Below, piece after piece: positions 24,055 to 32,300 of a stretch of 33,671 bases of DNA. A program made the translations under genes and the position numbers. The stretch is from Pseudomonadota bacterium (GTDB taxonomy: Bacteria > Pseudomonadota > Gammaproteobacteria > Berkiellales > Berkiellaceae). A model generated the notes under the pieces. The model was not told the DNA's origin. It searched no databases and was given only the letters and a program-made list of their open reading frames with translations. Position 1 is the first letter of the stretch, and each line of letters opens with the position of its first letter. The stretch covers positions 1 through 33,671 of the forward strand of contig JAFECS010000046.1 of the NCBI GenBank assembly GCA_018241965.1, written 5' to 3'.

Positions 24055-25194
24055 TCAAGTCTCTTTTTCTTCTACCGTGGTATACATGCTCCAAAGCTTT
24101 ATAGCTTCTTCAAATTCTTCCAAATTAAACTCGGCAAAACACGATCTTGCTCCAGGGGCTATAAAACCTTTGGCAAGCTTCTCTAATAAAATTAAACAGG
24201 GAATGATGGGAATGTAAGGCCCATGCCCTTGCTCAGCAACTAACAGCCAAGTAATTTCTAAAGGCTGATAGCGTTGGCTGGAGCCCTGCAATTTCACATA
24301 CATGCCACCTTTATCTGAACCTGCATTCTTAAACCAACGACTCATGGCATGGATCAGTTTAGAAAAATTTGCCCAATTTTTAATAATTTTATAACGAGAT
24401 AACCAAGACATCGCCCACATTGCCAAATGTAAAAATGAAACTTCTAGCCCTGCATAAAACGCAACTGTTTTTAACATAGGATATTTTTCCGGCAGCAATA
24501 CTAAGTCTGGTACATCGCAATTTGCTTGCCAGCGTAACCCCACATTATCGCCAAAATATTGGCGATGTATATCTTGCCAACCATACACTGTCTTCCACTT
24601 GCCATCCTCTAAGCGTTGAAAGGGTTTCCCGGTGTAGCCTAAGATGGCTTTAAGAACAGCTTCACCCCTTTCTATTTTATTGGCCGGAGCAATACCAAAA
24701 TGAATTTCTCTTAAAATGCCAAATTTCTTAGCATAATGATCCACCACTGCCGATGACACGCCAGGCACGGAGCTTGCGCCACTAATGACCATGACACCTT
24801 TTGCTTTAGCTTTATCATCAAGCTCATGAATATGCGTTACAAACTCTCGGCCATCGGATAAATCTAAATAATGAATATTGAGCTCAATACAGGTTTTAGC
24901 TACTTTGTAATCTTGGCCCTGAAAAGGGCCTGCGGTATGAATAAGGATATTAGCCTGGCTTTGTTTAAGTAACTCGGCAAAATCTTCTCGATGCCAATCC
25001 ATGGCCATGGCAACCACATTCGCTTGAGGAAATTTTCGTTTGATGGGGGTTAAAAAAGCCTCAGCTTTTTCTTTAGATCGACCTGCAACAATAACTTTAT
25101 AGGGGCCTTGCGCAAGTATGGTGGAAAGTTTTTTGCCAAAAACGCCATAGCCTCCCAAGATAAGCACCGTGGGTTTGGCTTGGGGCATTAGCAC
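24055..25194 (-). CDS. Saccharopine dehydrogenase-like NAD(P)-binding oxidoreductase
   Basis: A 379-aa Rossmann-fold protein. The N-terminus VLILGGYGVFGKKLS (dinucleotide-binding GGYGVFG, residues 14-20), VIVAGRSKEKAEAF, HTAGPFQGQDYKVAKTCIE and HYLDLSDGREF are characteristic of the saccharopine dehydrogenase-like family. This family also includes enzymes other than lysine catabolism, so the reaction is not assigned. The start is GTG 25194 with AGGTGAG six bases upstream; ATG 25188 is a close alternative. It is coupled to the DUF2269 gene downstream. Confidence 0.88.
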   Translation of the reverse strand: MLMPQAKPTVLILGGYGVFGKKLSTILAQGPYKVIVAGRSKEKAEAFLTPIKRKFPQANVVAMAMDWHREDFAELLKQSQANILIHTAGPFQGQDYKVAKTCIELNIHYLDLSDGREFVTHIHELDDKAKAKGVMVISGASSVPGVSSAVVDHYAKKFGILREIHFGIAPANKIERGEAVLKAILGYTGKPFQRLEDGKWKTVYGWQDIHRQYFGDNVGLRWQANCDVPDLVLLPEKYPMLKTVAFYAGLEVSFLHLAMWAMSWLSRYKIIKNWANFSKLIHAMSRWFKNAGSDKGGMYVKLQGSSQRYQPLEITWLLVAEQGHGPYIPIIPCLILLEKLAKGFIAPGARSCFAEFNLEEFEEAIKLWSMYTTVEEKET

Positions 25195-25262
25195 TTTCTC
25201 ACCTGTCTGCTCCCTTTATGGATAACCCTGAAAGTTTAGCAGACGATACATAAGTCTTGCTA

Positions 25263-27038
25263 TTAACTTATTGTTACTGCCTTGGCTTTTGGCTGTGGGG
25301 CAGGCTTTGACGCAGGTTGCGCTTTTGTCTCACTTTCAGATTTTTGTCCAAAAAGATGAAATAAATTTAATAGCGAAGGCCCAGTTTGTGGGTGTTGGCT
25401 TGCAGTGATTTTTTCACTATCAAGATGAACTTTTTCTGTGATAAAAATACCAGACATAGCGCCAAACAAGGCCGAGGTGGTTAACTTAAAGGTAGCAATC
25501 TGGTAGTTAATCGCAATATTGCGCACTAAGGTAGGTAGTAAAACCGTCAATAAAGGCCATATTAAACCGTGGGTTACTATTCCCACTAAGGCACTTACCG
25601 CGAAAAACATGGTTGCATAATTAAACCAATCGCGCTCAACTTCCTGTGGCGCTGCTTTGGCGGCACTTTGTGCTAGTTTTTGTTGCCCGGCACCTTGTTG
25701 GTACAAGTTTTTAGAAATACCTGTTGTTTTACAATACTCATCCACAGATAAATCAGATAATTCTTGTCGATGATGACGACTATAAGAACCATATTCTTTC
25801 AAAATGTTATTTTGTTCTGTATCCGTTTGCTTACGCTGTGAATTTTTGGTATGAGCTGCTTTTTGGCTAGCATATAACGCTATCAGTTCTCGATTAGCCT
25901 CTGTATCGTCCAACAGAGCATTCCAATGTCCTGGTAACTTTTCCATTTCAAAAACAAGCGCCGTTCTTGGGATCATTTTGGCTTGGTTAGGCTTTTTAAA
26001 TCCATTGACGACACGGGTGTTATGCGCATCTAAATATTCTAAAGATCTCACTTTCATGACATGCCCTAAAGCAGCTGAAAGTACTTTTTGCTCAAACTCG
26101 CCAGCGTTAACGCCATTTTCGGCAATATTGTCAAGATAACTTGCTAAGCCTTCGGCGTCATTATCAAAAAACCATGCCTTGATTTCACGTTTTTGTATGG
26201 CTGACGGTTTTTTAGGATCTTTTAAAATACTATTGATCTTCTCTTGTATTTCTTCCATACCTTCAAAATGTGCTGCAAGAACAATTTCATCGTCGGGCAT
26301 GCCATTTTCAATAATGCTTTCAAGACGTTCACGCAAGGTTTTTAATACATCTTCACGCAGGGTATTTAACGTTCTTTTTTTAGAATTACTTATTAATTGC
26401 TTAACAATATCACTTAGATTCTCTATAACAATTGCTTGAATTGCTTCAGTTTGATTTGAGGCAGCAATTTGTTGAGTGATAAATGTGACAAATTCATTTT
26501 CAATATGTTTTTTAATTTCAGGTAATTTTCTGGGAGCAGGCTTAGGATTATTACCTGAAAATTCCTTAAGTCGCTCAAGCACTTCTACTTGCAGAGCAAT
26601 AATTTCATTTTGTCTTGAATTATCTTTTTTTACCACATGAAATGAATCCACCATGTGATCTAAATAACCAGATAACTCTGCTCTTGCCTGCTTGTTAATG
26701 TATTCATCGTTTTCAATTAGATCCACCACTAATTCCCGTAATGCGGGAGCCAGTAGCTGTTGCAGTTTTACCCAATCGATATCATCGTTAACAGCCACTT
26801 TAGCAATCAACGTGTCAAAGGCATTGATGAGTTTTTCAGCAGTGTTATATTCAACTTCAGTTTTAGGAAGCCCAAGTGTGGGGTTTTGTTCCCCTACAAT
26901 AGCCATAAGCTTGTTAAATTTAGCGACTTTGTTTTTAAATAAGGGTTGGAGTAATTGTTGCTGATAAGCATACATTAACCAAACTGCTTCTGTATTATAA
27001 AGGCAATTCCCATCCCCAAGTGACTGAAATTGTAACAT
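25263..27038 (-). CDS. OTU-like cysteine protease (deubiquitinase) with C-terminal membrane hairpin, putative effector
   Basis: A 591-aa protein whose first residues read FQSLGDGNCLYNTEAVWL: the D-G-N-C motif of OTU deubiquitinases, with predicted catalytic Cys12 and Asp9. The expected catalytic histidine appears far downstream in LPGHWNALL (His371), in the strand context usual for OTU enzymes. Between them lies a roughly 300-residue helical insert. Bacterial OTU enzymes of the Legionella LotA/B/C group are known to carry such helical insertions. Two hydrophobic segments (about 472-506 and 515-534) could anchor it in a host membrane. The tail is Lys/Pro/Ala-rich. AGAGG lies upstream of the ATG at longer spacing. 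Ubiquitin cleavage is inferred from motifs only. Confidence 0.72.
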   Translation of the reverse strand: MLQFQSLGDGNCLYNTEAVWLMYAYQQQLLQPLFKNKVAKFNKLMAIVGEQNPTLGLPKTEVEYNTAEKLINAFDTLIAKVAVNDDIDWVKLQQLLAPALRELVVDLIENDEYINKQARAELSGYLDHMVDSFHVVKKDNSRQNEIIALQVEVLERLKEFSGNNPKPAPRKLPEIKKHIENEFVTFITQQIAASNQTEAIQAIVIENLSDIVKQLISNSKKRTLNTLREDVLKTLRERLESIIENGMPDDEIVLAAHFEGMEEIQEKINSILKDPKKPSAIQKREIKAWFFDNDAEGLASYLDNIAENGVNAGEFEQKVLSAALGHVMKVRSLEYLDAHNTRVVNGFKKPNQAKMIPRTALVFEMEKLPGHWNALLDDTEANRELIALYASQKAAHTKNSQRKQTDTEQNNILKEYGSYSRHHRQELSDLSVDEYCKTTGISKNLYQQGAGQQKLAQSAAKAAPQEVERDWFNYATMFFAVSALVGIVTHGLIWPLLTVLLPTLVRNIAINYQIATFKLTTSALFGAMSGIFITEKVHLDSEKITASQHPQTGPSLLNLFHLFGQKSESETKAQPASKPAPQPKAKAVTIS

Positions 27039-27172
27039 CGTCTTTTAACCTCTTATGGTGCCAATTATTTAGTTATTTAACATATTTTATATTAAGCACC
27101 TAAACTACATGTGCTAACTATCTTACCGGTTTAGTTAACAAAAGCAAGATTGAGTGAGTTTAATTAGATCTT

Positions 27173-28072
27173 TTAACGACAAATGGCAAGCAATGCCATC
27201 TCTAAAGAAGGATAAATAAAGCTAAACCCGTGTTGGGTTAACTTGGTCGGAACCACGCGTTGGCCAGTCAATAAGAGCTCATGCGCCATCTGCCCATAGA
27301 GTAAACGCATCACCCAGGCTGGCATTTTGCAAAATGCAGGACGGTGTAATGTTTTAGCTAAAGTTTGCGCAAAAACCTGATTTGTTACTGGATTGGGTGA
27401 AGTGGCGTTCAGTGGCCCTTCAAGTTCGGGGTGTTCAATACAAAAATGAACCAGCCTAACCATATCCACCATATGGATCCAGGACATCCACTGTTTACCA
27501 TTGCCAATAGGACCACCTACCCCCATCAAAAAAGGCAAACGCATTTGCGCCAACACACCCCCGCCTTCACCAAGCACAACGCCTGTGCGCAATAAACAAA
27601 GTCGCATGCCTAATGTCTTGGCTTTTAACGCTTCCTGTTCCCACGTTGCGCAAAGTTCATGACTGAAACTTTGCACGCTTGGGCTATCTTCAGATAAGAC
27701 ATCATCCCCTTGTGGGCCATAATAGCCAATAGCTGAGCCGTTTATGAATAATGCTGGCTTATGTTTAAGTGTGCTCAGTTTTTCAATAAGCGCTTGGGTA
27801 AGATCTTTGCGGCTATTGATAATTGTTTTTTTGTACGCAGTGGTCCAACGCTTTGCGATGGTTGCACCAGCCAGATTCACCACCACATCAATATGTTCAT
27901 CACTCTTTATGTCCTTGAGATTTTCAATAAAGTGGATATCCTTTAAAGGTAGGCATAACTTGGCTTTTCGCGCATTTCGCGTTAACACGCATACGTCATA
28001 CCCTTTGGCTTTAAAGCTTGAACATAACATTTTGCCAATAAAACCAGTACCACCTGTGATTAAAATGCGCAT
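27173..28072 (-). CDS. TIGR01777/YfcH-type NAD(P)-dependent epimerase
   Basis: A 299-aa extended short-chain dehydrogenase of the YfcH/SDR39U1 group. The N-terminal MRILITGGTGFIGKML binds the dinucleotide; VVNLAGATIAKRWTTAYKKTIINSR, the active-site region SAIGYYGPQGDD, and RTGVVLGEGGGVLAQM are diagnostic, as is GPLNATSPNPVTNQVFAQ. The physiological substrate of the family is unsettled. It is divergent from the amidotransferase gene at 28214, and the 141-base spacer should hold both promoters, though none stands out. Confidence 0.93.
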   Translation of the reverse strand: MRILITGGTGFIGKMLCSSFKAKGYDVCVLTRNARKAKLCLPLKDIHFIENLKDIKSDEHIDVVVNLAGATIAKRWTTAYKKTIINSRKDLTQALIEKLSTLKHKPALFINGSAIGYYGPQGDDVLSEDSPSVQSFSHELCATWEQEALKAKTLGMRLCLLRTGVVLGEGGGVLAQMRLPFLMGVGGPIGNGKQWMSWIHMVDMVRLVHFCIEHPELEGPLNATSPNPVTNQVFAQTLAKTLHRPAFCKMPAWVMRLLYGQMAHELLLTGQRVVPTKLTQHGFSFIYPSLEMALLAICR

Positions 28073-28213
28073 ACTTATCTCTTGCTGTTTTTAGCTCTTC
28101 TTACATTTATAGTATCCAGAAACCATCTAAGACAACTACCCAACAAATAATACTTCTCGACAGCGCATACCCTATTGCGCATAATCACAGAACAATCAAT
28201 AAAGGATGGTGTA

Positions 28214-28915
28214 ATGCGTTGTCATTTTATTCAACATGCTCATTTTGAAACGCCAGGCAGTTTGTCCGCTTGGGCCGTTAAACATAACCTTAAAATTGCC
28301 CTCTACCATCCTTATCAAAACGATCCGCTACCCGTTGTTACGCAAGGCGAGCCTGTTATTTTTCTGGGTGGCCCACAAAGTGCCACCGAATATCAACGCT
28401 ATGCCTATCTTGAAAAAGAAGTAACCTATATTCGCGAGCTGGTAAAACTAAAACAGCCCATGGTGGGAATTTGTTTAGGTGCTCAATTAATTGGCGAAAG
28501 CCTGGGTGCAAAATGTTTGCGTAGCCCTGAAAAAGAAGTGGGCGTATTTCCCATTAAATTAACTGAAAAGGCCAAACATCATCCTTATTTCAAGGGTTTG
28601 CCGCAAACACAGCCTGTGATGCACTGGCACAATGATATGCCAGGGCTCACAAAGTCAGCGAATGTCTTGGCAACGAGTGAAGGGTGCCCCAGGCAAATTA
28701 TTGAATATGCGCCTAATATACTTGGCTTTCAGTGCCATTTTGAAGCCAATGATGAATGGTTAGGGTTGTTGCTGGAAAATGCAAGCAACGATTTAAAACC
28801 GAGCCGCTTTACACAAAGTGTGGAAGCCATGCATAAATCGGATTTTAAAGCAATGAACTTGTATCTTGAAACCATCCTCGATAGATGGTTTCAAGCCTCA
28901 ACTTCACTGACATAG
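28214..28915 (+). CDS. Class I glutamine amidotransferase-like protein
   Basis: A 233-aa stand-alone GATase1 domain like the GMP-synthase-type amidotransferase homologues. The nucleophile elbow VGICLGAQLIGESLG gives Cys87, and GFQCHFEAN gives His175 and Glu177, completing the triad; LGGPQSATEY is the oxyanion-side motif. It probably hydrolyses glutamine or a gamma-glutamyl compound for an unknown acceptor. The start is ATG 28214 with AAAGGA upstream; the TTG at 28175 is not used. The last 50 bases of the gene contain a perfect 12-bp inverted repeat. Confidence 0.9.
   Translation: MRCHFIQHAHFETPGSLSAWAVKHNLKIALYHPYQNDPLPVVTQGEPVIFLGGPQSATEYQRYAYLEKEVTYIRELVKLKQPMVGICLGAQLIGESLGAKCLRSPEKEVGVFPIKLTEKAKHHPYFKGLPQTQPVMHWHNDMPGLTKSANVLATSEGCPRQIIEYAPNILGFQCHFEANDEWLGLLLENASNDLKPSRFTQSVEAMHKSDFKAMNLYLETILDRWFQASTSLT
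28865..28895. repeat. Perfect 12-bp inverted repeat inside the end of the amidotransferase gene
   Basis: CTTGAAACCATC, a 7-base loop, then GATGGTTTCAAG. It ends about 20 bases before the stop codon and the first T-run (TTTTTT near 28926) lies some 30 bases later, too far for a standard terminator. It may be an mRNA 3'-end stabilising hairpin or a protein site. Confidence 0.6.
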
Positions 28916-28976
28916 CAGCAAACACTTTTTTATTTTACATTGAACCTCTTTGTTAAGCCTTAGGTCATAAATTTAT

Positions 28977-28998
28977 AAAGCATCATTTAGGGTGCTTT
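28977..28998 (+). promoter_or_regulatory. Leader hairpin before the 64-aa gene
   Basis: AAAGCATC, a 6-base loop, GGTGCTTT: an 8-bp stem (with one G-U pair) that ends 4 bases before the ribosome-binding site GAGGAG of the gene at 29013. It could influence translation or mark the end of an upstream transcript; no T-run follows. Confidence 0.35.
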
Positions 28999-29012
28999 GA
29001 TGAGGAGAATTT

Positions 29013-29207
29013 ATGCCTAAACACAAACAACATCACGAATCTTCTGTGCACGTCCCCGGTAATACCTACACCCCAAAACACCATAAAAACGAAAACCAGC
29101 ATTTACAAAACGAGCAAGCGTTTAAATCCAGCCAAAATTTCAAACAAATGCCTGGGATACATCGCAAAATCTTAACAACGCAAAAAGGTGGGCGCAGAGG
29201 GGGGTAA
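29013..29207 (+). CDS. Small basic His/Gln/Lys-rich protein
   Basis: A 64-aa protein of unknown family. It is very polar (HKQHHESSVH, PKHHKNENQ), has no hydrophobic segment and ends in a glycine/arginine tail (TTQKGGRRGG). GAGGAGAATTT before the ATG is a strong ribosome site, which argues that it is translated. It lies 93 bases upstream of the 1367-aa gene on the same strand and could share its transcript. The basic nature would suit nucleic-acid binding, but this is a guess. Confidence 0.6.
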   Translation: MPKHKQHHESSVHVPGNTYTPKHHKNENQHLQNEQAFKSSQNFKQMPGIHRKILTTQKGGRRGG

Positions 29208-29230
29208 AATCCCCTAAGCACTTGATGCAA

Positions 29231-29280
29231 TTACACCTCACTGAACCTTCTGAATGATCGACCGGTGTATTTTTAGTGAG
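29231..29280 (+). promoter_or_regulatory. Interlocked inverted repeats in the leader of the 1367-aa gene
   Basis: TACACC (29232-29237) pairs with GGTGTA (29264-29269), followed by T5; CTCACT (29237-29242) pairs with AGTGAG (29275-29280). The order A-B-A'-B' allows either two alternative stems or an H-type pseudoknot. The first stem with its T-run could be a weak terminator and the second its antiterminator. Only seen by eye. Confidence 0.25.
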
Positions 29281-29300
29281 ATGAGCTTCAGGAGAATACG

Positions 29301-32300
29301 ATGCTAGAGGGCAAAAAAGTAACTATTGTAGAGGCAGATCCATACGAAGATCCCAAAACTTTTATGCAGTTTGTGGAAGAATTGACTCATCAACCTTCAA
29401 GCGTCGTTGCGCAAAAAATAAAAGAAGGATTATTTTTACATGCTGTTAAAAAAGAAAATCTTGAGGTTTTGAAGAGAATACTTCAAGCACAAAATCAGTC
29501 TAGACCCATCTTTGATATATTTTTGAGAGATAACAACGGTGAACACGCCTTTCAACATGCTATAAGAACTGGAAATTTAGAAGCGCTCGAGTTACTCATT
29601 AATTATTGCAATCAACAAAGTATAAATTTTTCTAATGTAGCTCATGAAATTATTCTACGTGGCCCAGAATCACTTGTTATCGAACTTCTAGATCCCAAAA
29701 ATTCTGATTTATATAAAAGGATTTTAGCTTTACCCAGTACGCATCCCTACTCTTGTGAAGAATTGGCAACAGCAGGTAGACAAGAACTTAATGGCGCAGG
29801 CGTGGTTCATGATGAAAGTGTAATTAGGCTGGCAGATCTTCGCTTAAAATTTGCTCATCAAGGTAAAGAGCCTAGCCAATCTGAGTTTGATCAGAACTTA
29901 AAAGAATATATCCTTAAAAAAAATAGCCTTCGCCAAAAAGAAGCGACAAATACTGCAGCCTTATTTGAACTATCCAGAATAGCCAATGAAGCAGAAATTG
30001 ATCAGGTTATATCACGTTTTGAACCAGAATTATGTTTAGAAATACTTAAAACAAGAAAAGACGGGCTTAATTATCTTCATCAAAGCGCAATGGTCAATGA
30101 TGAATTACAAACTAAAATAGCCTATAAATTATTCGAAAAAGCCAATAGCAAAAGTTCTTGTCGTCAAGATGTCATGACACTGTTAAAAGCAAGAATCCTT
30201 GGTAAATCAGCAATTTATGTTGCTGCTGAATCAAACAATGCACTATTCTTAAAACTCTTTCTTAAACCTGGCGTACCTACAAATAACACCGGGCCTAAAT
30301 ATTGTCCTTCTGCGTTAATGGCTGCAGCTAAAAATGGGGCTTGTGATGCAGTTATTGAAATAATTCTCCGAGATAAAATTGCTTTGTATGATGAATTATT
30401 TACTGCTAAAACCAAAGATGAAAATGGATTGACATTAGCACATTATTTAGCTCACTTTGATAAAACTGGCAACGCATTTAGTGCCTTGTTAGACCATTCT
30501 ACAATTAAAACTGCGCAACCATTTCGTAATATTATGCTCCTAGAGGATAAAGATGGTAATTCTGTGTTTGATTACCTTATGCAAAATGAAAATGCCGAAG
30601 CTGTATTACGTGAGATAGTTAGAACCATGAAAACATGGCATTCCGGTTGGGGTTTAGAACATATCTTTGATATTAATACTCCGCGCAAAAATAAAAATGG
30701 TCTAACTGATCTCGAATGGTTAATTAAAAATGGATCACCTGAAATTGTTAAAATATTTAGTGATAATCTATACGAAAAGAAATACATTACAGCTGCATCC
30801 GAAAAAATAAAATCGCTCCAGAGCAAGCAAGCTCATGTTCCCAAGGAAAAGGATGAAGCGAAAGCGGTAGATTCACCTCAAGCAAAATCCACTTTTTGTG
30901 GTGTTCGAGTATACACTTATGGTACAAAAGCCCAAGAAACCACCGGCGTTATGCACCAAATAAATACCACGCTTTGGGGTGGTAATGTGGGGCATGCCGC
31001 AGTGACTTTAATCATACCAGCCGATGAGGTTGGAAAAGAGTTAATTAAAAAATATTGTTTAGATCCCGCGATTCCTTACCAAAAGCAAAAAGTAGTTACT
31101 GCTAAAGCTGGCAAAGAAAGGGAAGTTATGCATGAAGAAGAAGTGTATGTGATTAACTGGAGTTGGTGGCCAAGAAAGGATGGTACGTTTTACTTGCGTT
31201 CAGCTTTAAATTTAGACGGATTGAGTGAACGCGAAGGCGTACATCGTCCTATGGCCCCCGAATGGGCACAAACGCTTGGCCAAATAACAAGAGTCCATGG
31301 TGGTGCAATAGGTAGCACGCGAACGAATTATGGTACAACTGGTATGGTTCATGTTAAGGACAACTTAAGTGATACTGATAAACAAATTCTAATACTCAAA
31401 GCTGATATCCCAAGAAAAAAAGAGAATTTAGAGTCTTGTGAGCATTTACTATCAAAATTAGCTGAGCTTGTAAAAGAAAATATACCTGTAATGGATATTA
31501 CTAGTTCTAGATATATGACCCAAAATACGAAAGAACTTATTAATACATTCTTTCCAAAACAATTTCAAAACTTAATTAAGGATAAAGCTACTCTTTCGAT
31601 AGAAGATCTCCGTATACTCAAATCTGCTGTAGCGTCAAAAGTGAATACTTTAAAATATGATCATGAGCAAGATGTTAAAAAATTAGAAAGATTAACAGAA
31701 AATAAAAAAGCGTCTTATCAACAAATACATGACCAATATCAATTAAAAGCTCAAGAAAAAGAACAGTTAGAACAGCAGTATCAGCAGGATATTCAATCGC
31801 TTGAAGAGGCGCAAAAATTAAGTGATGATTTAGCTCTAAAAAAGGAGGAAGTTGAAAATTTAAAGAACTATTTTATGGATTTATTGGGTGATCTAGAAAA
31901 TAGTGATAAACAAGAACTTGGCATCAATTTACAAGCTGCAATTAATTTAGATAAGGATTTGAAAGCATTTGAAACCAAAGATAAATTAGATTTGGCAGAT
32001 ATTAGTACCATTACTTCCAATCTGCACTTTTTGTTACAGACACTTACCGCAGAGCAAGAAAAAAGTGTGATATCGCTTGAAGATGCCCAGGAAAAAGCAG
32101 AGCAAACAAAAACAGTGCTTGATCAAACAACTGATGATTTTTTGAAATTAGAAAGAGAGTATTGGCCTATAGCAAGTCAAATGCCAACAGCGCGTTATCA
32201 AGAACTTTTGGCGCATGAAGAAGCTGTCACGGCAACAAAAGGTTGGTGTTATCTTCAGTTAGAAAAAAATAATGACGATCCTATTGAGCTTGGAAGCGAT

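Noticed and set aside
27039..27172. TTAA-containing stretch before the OTU-like gene as a PmrA-type box
   Set aside because: The TTAA elements are spaced about 15 bases apart, not the 11 expected for the Legionella/Coxiella PmrA direct repeat; the same is true upstream of the 21595 gene.
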